From: Euglena gracilis
Lineage: Eukaryota > Euglenida > Euglenophyceae > Euglenales
Assembly (NCBI GenBank): GCA_039621445.1
Contig: CP154955.1
Span: 6,190,785 to 6,254,784, forward strand
Direction: 5' to 3'
Length of the DNA: 64,000 nt
Shown: positions 43,869 through 54,102 of the stretch, one piece after another
Numbering within the stretch: the stretch's first letter is position 1
Layout of the letters: each line of letters begins with the position of its first letter
Translations under genes and position numbers: made by a program
Notes under the pieces: generated by a model
What the model saw: only the letters and a program-made list of their open reading frames with translations
Databases searched by the model: none
What the model was told of the DNA's origin: nothing

Positions 43869-44194
43869 TGGTGCGCTGTGGGAGGTCGTAGTGTATCAGC
43901 GGCGGTTCCAGTGGGTGGGAGCTGCTGGCTGGTTGCGAGGAGCCGCCTTGCGGCTCCCCGTCGTCTCGGCTTGCGTGTGGCGGGACCCCAGTGGCGTGGT
44001 GACGTCGATGAGGAGCTCCCGTTGTGCTGCTTGGCTCTGGGGGTTCCCCTCACATGCTGCCCGGTGCCCTGCTGCGTCCCACGGTGGTAGTATGTGCTGT
44101 GGTGCTCCCCTTCCACTTTCCCGTGGCAGTGGCACGCGAGCTTCCCACGTTGGCCACTTGTGGGGCGGCCTTTGGTGACTGCCTTCCTTGGCTT

Positions 44195-44465
44195 CTGTCA
44201 CTTTCCCTGCAGACTTGCTGTTGGCCAGCTGGCAGGATTGGAAGCCAGCTGCGGTGGACATAATAATCTGCCATGGGTGACAAGCTCCTGAATAATCTGC
44301 CTCAAGAGAACGGTGGCGCTCATTCCTGTGAATAAAGGAGAAAAACGAAGTGTGACGAGTCTTGTAAAGGGGGGAGGCAAATTCGCCACCCTCGCGTTTA
44401 ACACTTGGGGTGGTGTGGGACCGGAAACAGCCAACCTCCTGAGAAGAATTGCTAAAAGTACATAC
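44195..44465 (+). pseudogene. LINE REL-endonuclease fragment, plus strand
   Basis: One plus frame reads PADLLLASWQDWKPAAVDII, HG, QAPE, SASRERWRSFL and, after a shift, FNTWGGVGPETANLLRRIAK, interrupted by about five stops. It aligns along its length with RPADLLLAKWQDGKP, HGWQEMERSASRERWRTFL and MGTWGCLGLESAKLLARM of the minus-strand copy at 14970-14161. An old, dead copy in the opposite orientation. Confidence 0.75.
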
Positions 44466-44729
44466 TCCTGGTACGAAGGTGATGTATAAGGTCTGTAAGG
44501 TTTGACATCAAACTATCAATCTGTTTCCCTTGCCTTCTGTCGTCAAATTTGGCACCTTCTCCGGCCCAATTACTCCACGCGCTGAGAGCAGACCGCAAAG
44601 AATAATGAGCGTAGCCTTTCCACTCCCAAGCACGTCGGCACACCCGGAAATCGGAAGTACCTAATTTTTCTCGTCTCTCAATCCGGCACCAGCCAACCCC
44701 TCTAAACCAAGCTGGGCAGAAAACCGGGT
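44466..44729. other. no recognised feature
   Basis: Short region between the LINE tail and the DIRS-like RT. A 63-codon minus-strand frame is the only opening and is not convincing. Confidence 0.4.
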
Positions 44730-46140
44730 AGCAAACCTAAAGTATGCTAAAAAAAAACTGCTTTTGAACCTGAAGGATGCTTACTCCACATCCCAGTGAG
44801 TCAGACCCTAAGGCCATCTCCAAGACATCAGGTGGGGGGGCAGACCTGGAAATTACAGGCAGGCTGATTGTGCCTAAATGTTATGCCCCAAATTTTTATC
44901 TCAGTAATGAAGACATTCAAAAAGCTGTGGAGGAAAACGGGCATCCAAGTTTTTATTCAGCTGGACGACATATTACTGGTGGGCCCAACACAAAACATCT
45001 TACAAAATCACCTGAACACAGTGGTCAGGGATTTAATCAAGTCAGGATTCAATATCAATGTAAAAAATTACACCCTGCCCATCCAAATCGTAAATCATCT
45101 TGTGTTTCAACTGAAACAACAGGAGGGAAAATTAAAGCTGCCCGTCCAAAAATAAAAAGACAGCCAAAAAAGGAGCAGGGAAAATGGTGAAAAGAGGTCA
45201 CACGGCCAAAAGGCTATTAGCTGCCATTTTGGGCCAAATCAGATGCAAACTAATGGCCCTACCCTTTCTAATGGCCTTTACGGATGCCCTGGCAATTGTT
45301 TTTGGTGGAAAATTCTACAGACCCTGCACTAAAAACACCCCATTTCCCAAAGAATAAGGGATCAATTAAAAAAATGAAAACTCTGCTGGACACCTGGGGA
45401 GGCAGACCCTTCCCCAAATTGCCACCAGGGACTTGCAGTCAGACAGAAGCTGGGGGGGGGGGGCTTGGCATTCGAACAGGCAAAATAGGGCAGAAATTTT
45501 GGAGAGAGAACTCCGTTTTGCACATAAATGTCAAAAATTAAGTGCAGCAATAACCACGGTGCAAAGCCTCAGCCATCCTGGAGAAACTGTATCCCTGTCA
45601 GTGGACAATCAAGTAAATTAGTATTACTGAACGAAAGTGGGGGGGCAGAAAAAACCCTTCAATTCCATGCTAAGACCCTTTTTCAAATGGTGCATGGTAC
45701 ACAACACAGACCTGCAGGTAAAGCGGGTCCCTTCAAAGGAACGCCTAGCAGACCCCATAAGCAGGTGGGAAATGGACAGGGTGAATTATTCACTGGACCC
45801 CCAATATTTTCAACGGCTGAGGCAGCAGTTCAAAAATTACATCAGCCTGAAAACAGACCTTTTCCCTCACCAGGCTACAAAAACCTGCCACAATTTGTGG
45901 CCAGATGTCCCAACTGGTAATCAACAGCAGTGGATGCATTCAACGTCCACTGGTCAACACGAGGGACCTTTATGGAAACCCCCTTGGTCAGTTGTTCAAA
46001 AATTTCTTCCCAGATTAAAAATGTTTTCGCAGGCCAAAGTTTTGATGGTTACCCCGTACTGGGATTCGGCCACATGGTGGCACCAGTTAATAAAAATGAA
46101 AGTACCATGATCCTCCTGCCTGAAAAAAAAAACCCTACAA
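44730..46140 (+). pseudogene. DIRS-like retroelement: RT, RNase H, methylase-like tail
   Basis: RT fragments: LLLNLKDAYSTSQ (44757) and FIQLDDILLVGPTQN (~44950, the catalytic LDD), then NHLVFQLKQQEGKLKLPVQK and ILGQIRCKLMALPFLMAFTD. The RNase H-like part has TGKIGQKFWRENSVLHINVK and PGETVSLSVDNQ, then LADPISRWEMDRVNYSLDPQ. The tail has DAFNVHWSTRGTF, KPPWSVVQKFLPRLK and VLMVTPYWDSATWW, the NPPW module. This order is typical of DIRS/Ngaro-type pol. No tyrosine recombinase was seen. At least four frameshifts or stops. It ends at 46140, where the 5' end of another element begins. Confidence 0.7.
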
Positions 46141-46142
46141 GG

Positions 46143-47157
46143 GTATGACACCTCGGGCTCCGCACTTTGCCCTTGTGAGGCCATGCCTTGCTCGCCGGCG
46201 GTGTTGTTTGGATTGTTTGGGTGCGCTGTGTTAGGAGGTCCCGCTTAGTGCCTTTTTTTCGCCGGAGTTGGCTGATTCCTAATTTGCCCTTCGACACCCA
46301 GAAGAAAGAAACTTCAAATACCTCACCAATTGAGAAAAGAAGAAGACAATCAATCTATTCAAATTATCCAGAAAGTCACGCTCGTGCAGAACTTCAAATC
46401 AAAAGTTGTTGACTTTTTCGAAAGAATTCAATGAAAGATGCAACTTCAAAGAAGTGCAGCGGTGCAGAACTTCAAGAGAGCAGCAGCAGCAGCTGGACAA
46501 CCTAACGACGCGGGTCAACTGTGGCGAACCGTGGCTGCCCCTTCCCCAAAAGAAATTTCTGCCACAGAAATGTCCAGAACCCAGACCCCCCAAAGCGATG
46601 GCCACGGACCCTGGCAGACAGTGGTCAGAAGACCCCGAAAGGGGCAGAAGAAACAACCAGCAGGCCACTACGGCCATTGGCGCCAGGGCCATTGGGGCCA
46701 ACATTATGCCAGTTACACCAATCCCTTGTTCAAGCTGGGCCATGGCGGCCAGAACAGCAAGCTGGGCCATGGCGGCCACAACAGCAATCGCCATGGCGGC
46801 CGATGGAACAAAGGCCAGGGTGGCCAACAATACCAAGGCCATGGTGGCCGATTCCACAAACAGATGCCCGGTGGCAGGGGCAGGACAGGTCCACAACATC
46901 CCCCCAACCATTTCTTCATCACAAACCCCATCAGGGGAAAAGGATTGGCCCCCAGAGGCCCCCCAAGATTTTCAATGGGCATGGCGCCCAAGATCAAAGA
47001 GAAGTCAATGGGGACATCAAGAAGGCCAGTGGGGCCAGAATTATCATCAAGGCCACTGGGGCCATTGCCATTCTTATCAAGGCCATTGGGCCCAACACCA
47101 TCCTCAACAACAACAAATTCAAGGCCACTGGGGCCATCAATTATCAGAAGGGGAGAA
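46143..47157 (+). pseudogene. 5' end and gag-like ORF of a retroelement, interrupted by the giant LTR element
   Basis: Begins TGACACCTCGGGCTCCGC like the 11851 copy. Two overlapping frames stay open from about 46406/46438 to the insertion at 47157. The frame shared with the other copy has HGPWQTVVRRPRKGQKKQP, then Gly/His/Gln-rich repeats (GQHYG, GHGGQNS, GHGGRWNKGQGG), a basic nucleic-acid-binding style of gag. The reading frames remain open on the far side of the insertion (63868-64000), so the giant element landed inside this ORF. Confidence 0.55.
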
Positions 47158-47585
47158 AGTGTACGTCCCAAGCTTTCCCTTTTCCCCTTTTTGGAACTTT
47201 CTGTAAAAGCCTTTCGCTTTCGCCTTGGTGCGCAGCCTACTTATGGTAGGGAAAAGTCTTTGGAGTAACGAAAAGTGGTTTTCCCCTTTTCTTCCCAATT
47301 CCGCAAGAAGCAAAGCACAAAGCAAGGATTCAGAAGTTTCTTCTGAGATCAAGTTCGACTGTTCTGAGGGTTTTTCCCTCTGACAAAACCAATGGTCAAA
47401 CTTTGAGATTGTGAGAGTAAAAAATACCACCTGTGGGGGAAGGAGAGAAAAGTGCTGACGTGTCCAGTGGCAGATCCCAGAAGGGTCTGCCACGATCCTA
47501 CCAGCTGTGGTTTTCCACAGTGGTGCGACCGTCACAGAACCCACTCTGCAGATATCCTACAGAGCTGGGACGTGCCTGGTACACA
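47158..47585 (-). repeat. 3' LTR of the giant element
   Basis: 428 bp. On the plus strand it starts AGTGTACGTCCC and ends GGTACACA, giving near-palindromic ends on the minus strand (TGTGTAC...GTACACT). It contains small stem-loops such as TCAGAAG-TTT-CTTCTGA, GAGGG-TTTTT-CCCTC and CTGTGG-TTTT-CCACAG. Confidence 0.93.
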
Positions 47586-47595
47586 TCCCCCTCCC
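47586..47595 (-). promoter_or_regulatory. polypurine tract of the giant element
   Basis: TCCCCCTCCC on the plus strand is GGGAGGGGGA on the coding strand, immediately 5' of the 3' LTR, where plus-strand DNA priming is expected. Confidence 0.85.
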
Positions 47596-48493
47596 AGGGC
47601 TACGCCCGATTTCCTTCATGGACCAGGGTTTCCCAGTCCAGTCAGGATATCTGACGCTGCCCTAGGTGGGGTTCACTTCTCCATTCGGTGTCTCTCCTTT
47701 CCGCACAGTGGCATCCACCCAAAGCCCAAAAACGCGCAAAAGGTTAGCCGCGTTTCGCGGTTACCTATTAGCCGTTTCGGCTTAGGTGGGGTGTGAAAAA
47801 GCCCACTGTGGGAAACGGGGCTTGGCAGGTTTCCTGACAAAGTGTCCCATCCACCCAGTTTGGGTGTGCCAAAGGCACGCGGGGTTGGTCAAGCGATTCG
47901 CTGAAAACCCGAGGGGAGAGGTGTGGAAGGGGGGGGGCAGGCTCCTATCCTGGTCATACCCGGATAGGGCTCCTAGGCGGTCATATCCGCACTAGGAAAC
48001 AAAAGCCTACTTACAAAACCGACTGCCGGCGACAGCTTTGCGGGGGTGGGGGGAAAGTAGGGAGGAGAGGGGGGCTGGCTTAGGCCAGAACAGAATTTTT
48101 GCTGTCTGGCAGCCTTAAGGACCTTAGGGCCGAAAAGTGACAAGTTGGCCTATTATTACGGCGTGCGCGCTGTGTGCTGTGCGTCACTTAGCGGCTTGCC
48201 AGTTTTCCCGGCTGCCAAGGTCTTCACAGCAGTAGCTCCTTCACGACGCAATAAGAGGCGTTTACCTCTCGCAGACGGTTTCCGTCCGCATGGCCATTGG
48301 CAGAGGGGCTGGTGGCGGGGGGGGGGGGCTCTTGGATGCTTCCATCCAGAGCGTAGAGTGACACAGACCCAGGTTCATCCCAGGGCTGTTTAGCGATTTC
48401 CGCTACCATTGTATATATATATATATAGGATATGGATGTCCAGGCTCCATGAAGGCACTTACCTTACATGAGCCTGGTAATGCCGTTTCGGCA
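47596..48493 (-). other. 3' untranslated region of the giant element
   Basis: No ORF of note. It contains stem-loops (CCGCG-TTT-CGCGG at 47748-47760, and a 9-bp-stem GTAATGCCG-TTT-CGGCATTAC at 48477-48497 overlapping the stop of the extra ORF) and a (TA)n run at 48412-48427. Confidence 0.6.
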
Positions 48494-51400
48494 TTACATC
48501 CGTTCCAGCCGCCAATAATCATGGCGGGAGTCCAAAGGATCTTCCACAAGGACCATCTGGAATTGTGGTGGTGGTGGCCTATCTACGAGCCAGGTTTCTG
48601 GCGATTCGTATTCGAAATCAGGTGCCACCCAGTCCCGAACCCATCCTTCGGGGACTGTGTGCTTGGTTGCACTCGCTCTTTCCGCGAGGAACCATTGCAG
48701 CTTCTCCCAGAATTTCCTGGGTAGAGTGGCTGGCCAGATGAAGTAGTTCATCCTTGGGTGATTGGCTGACACCTGCGGGGCATTCCCCGGGTTGAAGTCA
48801 ATCGGCATGTGATAGGCGCATTCCGCCCGGACTGTCTGGGGTCGTAATACGGCCCCAAGCCAGTCTTTCCAGGTCATCCCGTGGCTTTCGGGTGGCCATT
48901 GTGGCAGGCACCAGCGACCGTTTCGGTCCTGGTTTTGGAACAGGCGGAAAAGTATCTTTTCCCTGTCTGCTGTTTCCCAGAGGTAAGGTAATCTTACCCC
49001 TGCCTCCTCAGCAGCGAGGCGTATCGCCCCACTGTCGATCTGCCACCCACGGGCCATTCCCGTGTGGCGGTAGTCGTCGAGCTTGAGGTTGGCATACTTG
49101 AAAAAGTCCTTGAACTTTTTGTTCAAGGTGGAGTATTCCTCCAGTGGCTTCTCGGCACCTGGCACGATTGTGCGTACTGCGCCTTCCGCAGTGTGCCAAA
49201 AGGTACCTCGAAGGCAGTTGACGCAGAGAACTGGTACATTCGTACCGTCTCGGTCTGTGTAGCTGAAATTGTGCTTGTGGGTCCAACTGTCCACGCACTT
49301 GGCGCATACCAAGGCGGCACAGTTAGGGATGTATACATCCTTGTGGAACGATTTCCGATCCACAGGGTTGCACACATGGACGAGGGGTAATCCCAGGTCA
49401 AGTGAACTGTTGTACTGTTGTACATCTTGTGGCATACAGTGCAAAGCCACACAAAACGGTTTTCCGTTGTTTTGTCGATGAGGAATTCCTCACCGAAGAA
49501 TTGGGCCAAAACACGGGGAGATCTGGAATTGTAATAATTCCAGGTCACATTCTGATCAAAGGACCATTTCCGTCCCTGACAGAACAGTGGCTCAATCCAC
49601 CGGTTAAGGCATTGCTGTGTCCTCAATTTATGTGTAATCATCATGTACCTGTTTTTCAGGTCATGAATGTCAGGGTCATCCTGATTGATCGCGTTCCAGT
49701 CGATGACAACTTCGTCTTCTGAAGGTGTCTCGGCTGTCGAGGCGCGGGATTTTCCCTGCCCCTTTGTCGGAGGTTTCGGCTGTGAGGTTTTCCCATAGCC
49801 GGATGACGTGACATGCGTGAATCCTTGTCCCGAGGTTAATCCCCGAGAAGAGGATGCAGCACTCTGGCCGCCAGCACCACCACCGCCTTTCGGTGGGGGC
49901 TGATCACCAGATTTCGGTGTGGGTTTGCAAGGTGCGGCGCCCGGTTTACTTTTCGCCGGGGCCTTCGGGCTTCCGGTTTCCGGAGTCTCCGAGGGTCGCC
50001 GCTCGGCGTCTCGTTTGCTTGCCCACGTGCGTGGTGACGCTTGGGACGGGGGTCTTTTCCCCGACGCCGAACGTCGTTGACCTTCAGCAGGGGTTTCCCG
50101 AGCTGATGGTCGTCCTACACGCTCCTTCGCGGCTCCCGAAGGTTTCCCAGGGGTAGCCGTGGGGGATGGTGTTGGTGTAGGCCTAGCCTGTGCACTTCGG
50201 GCTGGCTGAGCCTGTGGTGGAGGCATGGACGCCCGCTCGGCCTGTTTTTCAGACGCCGGTGTCCGTGTGCCTTGACGCTTTTCTGCCGTGACTGTGGCTG
50301 TACCGTGAGATACGGGTTCATCCCGTGCCTCCGGTGGTACCGCCGGTGTCGATACAGGATCATCCTGTACTGACACGGCTGGTGTTGTCTCCACAGTCAT
50401 TGCCGTCTGTACGCCTTCCGTCCGTGTCGCTTCCGACACTGGCGGTGGCGCTGCCGTTGGGGGAGGTTCATCCTCCACCATGGCTGCAGATGTGTCTTCC
50501 GTCAGCTGGGCAGTTTCCGCCGCAGCTGTGGAAGAACTGGCCGCAGTGCCACGTGGAGTGACTACTGCGATCAGTGACCGTAAACCACCGAGTACGCGTC
50601 CGCCCAGTGAGGTGCGTCTCTCCTCACCTGAAGTGGGCTCCTCGGCTGGCTCTTCTGTTGACGGGGTTTCCCCGGAAACAGGGAGCTTGAGGCGTAATAC
50701 CTCAGGCGTGTGGGGTACCGTTTCCGGCGGGTTTTCCCGCGGAGGGGTTGGTACACCCGCTGTACCCAGTGAGGCTGGTGATAGAGGGACAGGTGTCATT
50801 TCACCTGCTTGTGATCCTGGGTGTTGGGCGGTTTCTGCCACAGTATCCAGCATCACTACCGATGGGCTACGGGTTTCCCGTGCCGGAGGTTCCGTTGGCT
50901 GAGGTTCATCCTCAGCCATGGGGACCTCCTCCTCCTCCTCGTCCGCTTCCGGAGAGGATTCGGCTGCGTGTAGCTGTGCTGCAGAACGCGGGTCTTTCCC
51001 GCTCCTGTAGCACCCTTGTGCGTTTGACAGGCGGAAAAAGCTAATACTTTCACTCCTGTCAGAGTTGGGGTATGGGGGTGGCCACGTCGCTCTCACCCAG
51101 CTTTCGGGTGGAGGTTGTGGTTGATCATCGTCGATCAAGCAAAGGTCTTCCCACTGCCGTCGACAATGGTCAGTCACGCCAAACTCTCCTGTTTCTTCCA
51201 GGAATGCTGGCAGTGGCAACGCGTAACGAGGGACTTCCCCTTCGTGCGCCGCGAAAAACATCTGAAAATCCTCCCATATCAGGATATTCCCGAATTGGGT
51301 ATCCAGGTGTTCCTGGAGACCGATTTCGGCCTCTTCCCAGTCTGGTCGCAGGTTCATCCTGCGCTGGTCTGGGTCATTGGGTCTGGCGTTCACCTCCATA

Positions 51401-53940
51401 TATCCCCGAGGCAACCACTTTCTGTGGATTTCCACATCGGCGGTCATATATTCCAGGAAATATATGTAGACCTCTAGGACGTAGGTAATCCACGCCCTGT
51501 GCCAGTACTGCTGCAGCAGAAATATTTTCTGCCGGTGCTGTTTCAGCACCTTTCGGTCTTGCGTTCCAATCTGGGGATTCCGGCACTGATGCAGGAGGAA
51601 TCTCCTGGTCGGCTGGCTGCCGGCATTCTCGGCAGACGGAGGCGGTTTTCCGCGTTCTCCGAAACCCCAGAAGTCAACGATGTGGACTTCCTTGCAAAAC
51701 TGGCATTCCAGTTTGTACCGCTGGGGGTACGCGAGGTCCACGTCCAATACCTTGAACAGCATGCCATACATGCTGTCCAAGAAGACTTGGAGGTTGTTCG
51801 TGAACATTACCGCAGCCTGTGCCTGGAGTTTCTCCGGCAGGGGGTAATACTTCCACTGGATTCCCAGTGCGCTGACTGAAAACATGTGGTTGAAGATTTC
51901 CTTCAACTGTGCAACGAACGTTTCGCCGTCTTCACAGGTATTCAGGCAATCGGTATACGTCAGACCGTTTCGGTCGGTAAAAATGCCGAAATTCTGGCAG
52001 GGGTATCCCAACCAGAACCACAATTCCCAGAAACCAGGCATCTGGTCCAGGACAACTTCATTCGAATGAGGGTATCCCTCGAACGCATGAAGTTCGGCAC
52101 TGTAGAAAAAACGTTTGCAGTGATCGTTCATACGATTCTGCACCACTTCGAGCACCGCATCCGGTGGTCGGTGGATCACGTTGCCTGCCCTTGTGAACTT
52201 TTGGAGATCTTCGTCGATTTTCGGCCAGATCTCCTCCAGGTACTTGAACACTGAGGCAACGTCATAATCCTTCGTTTTCGAAGGTTCGGCGGCTTTCCCG
52301 CCCTTACCTGCTGGGGGTCCGGCAGATTTTCCGCCTTTGCCTGGAGCTGACCAGGCGGCTTTTCCGCCTTTGCCAGGTGGGGCTTTCCCACCTTTCTCCT
52401 GGCCTTTTCCTTTCCCCTTACCTTTACCCTTTCCTTTACCCTTGCCCTTTGTGTTTGACAGCCATTCGAATGTCGCCCGGTATGGGTCAAAGTATTCCCA
52501 GTATTCTGGGTCTTCTGGCGTAAACACTGGGTAAGTCACGGATTCCGTGCTTGGCTTCCGAGCAAATTCCTGCTCAGCATCACCACGATTCGAGTAAACC
52601 GGTGCGACTGGGGATGGTCGGGTTTCCCGACGTGCCCGTTCTGCCGTCACGTCTGGCGCTGGTGGAGCTTCCTCCTCAGCGTCGACATGCATCGCCGCGG
52701 GCGGATTTTCCGACCTCGGCGAGCGGCGCTGTGGCTGCGGCGTCAGATTTTCCGGGCCGCGGTCACGCTTGCCGGCGGCAGAACTTGTGGGCCGTGCTAG
52801 AGGCGCTTCCGCCACAGCAACGTCCTGCTGTCGCGCTGGTTGACTTGATCGTGATGGAGCTGGGACTCCTGTGAGAGCCGACACAGCAGCATCATACTGC
52901 TGGCGCTCTTCCCGTGTCATTTCCGCCCGGGCAGGGTATCCCTGGCCAGCGGAAACAGGGGGGCGACGTGCGATTTGTCGTTGGATCGTCACAGCATATT
53001 CATACTGTTGACGCTCCTCCTCAGTCTCGAACGGCCGACCAGTCCACGGGTTAACGGGTTCATCCCGTGCCGGGGGAACTGGTGCCGCACGAGGCGCTGC
53101 CGCGGCTTCCCGCGGACGAGCGCTTCGGGCAGAGTCAGACGTCGGGGGAGGGTTTCCCTCCGCAGGACGTCGTGGGATAGGGTCAGGTATAGTTGGGTGG
53201 GGTTGAGGTGGATATACGTACTGATCCTGTGGCCTTGGCGCCTCCTGGGGATAATCCCCAGAGACGGCGTACTGAGACACATGCTCCTCTGCAGGATAAT
53301 CCCGCCGGGGCACGCGCTCAGGGGATCTAAAAATGCTTTCTTTCACGCGTGGGTGTTCACTCCGGACAGGTGCTTCCACTGTCTCTTCCTCGGGTAATCC
53401 GGGGGAGTGAGCACGAAAATGTGCAGTGTAAGTGCCAACTGGTGGTACCTGCCGTGCGACCTGTGGCGGGACTTCCACGCCCAGGTCACGCATGGTAATG
53501 TCTGCCGCGAATCCCGACGCGTCCGGGTCGGTGTAATACACCAGACCGGTCATCGTCGCCTGGGCGCACATACACCACAGGGCCGGAGGGGTATTCGCGA
53601 TGGTCAAAACTTTACGGCAGTGGTCATCCCACAATGCTTGTGTGAGTTGGTCTGGTGCCGGGTTTGCGCTCATACGCATAACCCGGTTCATCGTCTCCGC
53701 CGTGCGGTGGATCATCACACCCGCATACGGTGGGAGGCGACGAGAGCCTGATGGCTGAGATGGCCGCGCTTCCGCGGGCATCTGGGTCATCCTGCTACTG
53801 CTGCTGGCTTCAGGGTTTCCCTGAGCCGCAGTCCGTGCAGGTGGCTGCGTACCGTATCGGTACGCATACTGGTCAGGTTGAGGGTGAGTGGTGGGGTGGT
53901 AAGGCGGTCCTCCGCCTGGCTCCCTTCCACCGGGCAGCAT
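48494..53940 (-). CDS. extra ORF of the giant element, ~1,815 codons, function unknown
   Basis: One frame runs from ATG at 53940 for 1,605 codons to 49123. Around 49385-49430 the plausible protein moves to the frame open to 48494, so ~1,815 residues with one frame change. Residues ~1-490 are Pro/Arg/Glu-rich and probably disordered after a short folded N-terminus. About 495-545 is a Gly-Lys repeat (GKGKGKG, GKGGKA). About 555-960 looks folded, with LECQFCKEVHI and a CxxC. About 960-1440 is Pro/Ser/Thr/Glu-rich. The C-terminal ~370 residues look folded with CTVCHKMYN, CAALVCAKCVDSWTHKH and VLCVNCLRGTF, a zinc-binding pattern. It occupies the position of an env or accessory gene but has no membrane segments. 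I do not recognise it. Confidence 0.75.
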
Positions 53941-54102
53941 AATACAGCCCGGGGTCGGTACGGTGGGATGTTTGGGTTGTTGGTTGTAAGGTGTGTGAGG
54001 GTAACCGCTTGAGTATTATTTGCTAAAAAGTCTGCGGAAAGAAAGAATGATAAGAATCAATGATAAAAAGAAGAGAAAACAACATGGGTTTCCCATGCGT
54101 TC

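Noticed and set aside
43285-44178. 297-codon plus-strand ORF
   Set aside because: Trp/Cys/Pro-rich translation with no motif, overlapping two minus-strand frames and ending before the LINE fragment; likely a chance opening in GC-rich DNA.
49123-49385. The last ~90 codons of the 1,605-codon ORF in its own frame
   Set aside because: After about 49400 the alternative frame (open to 48494) contains the regular CxxC pairs and folded-looking sequence, so the original frame there is probably out of phase.
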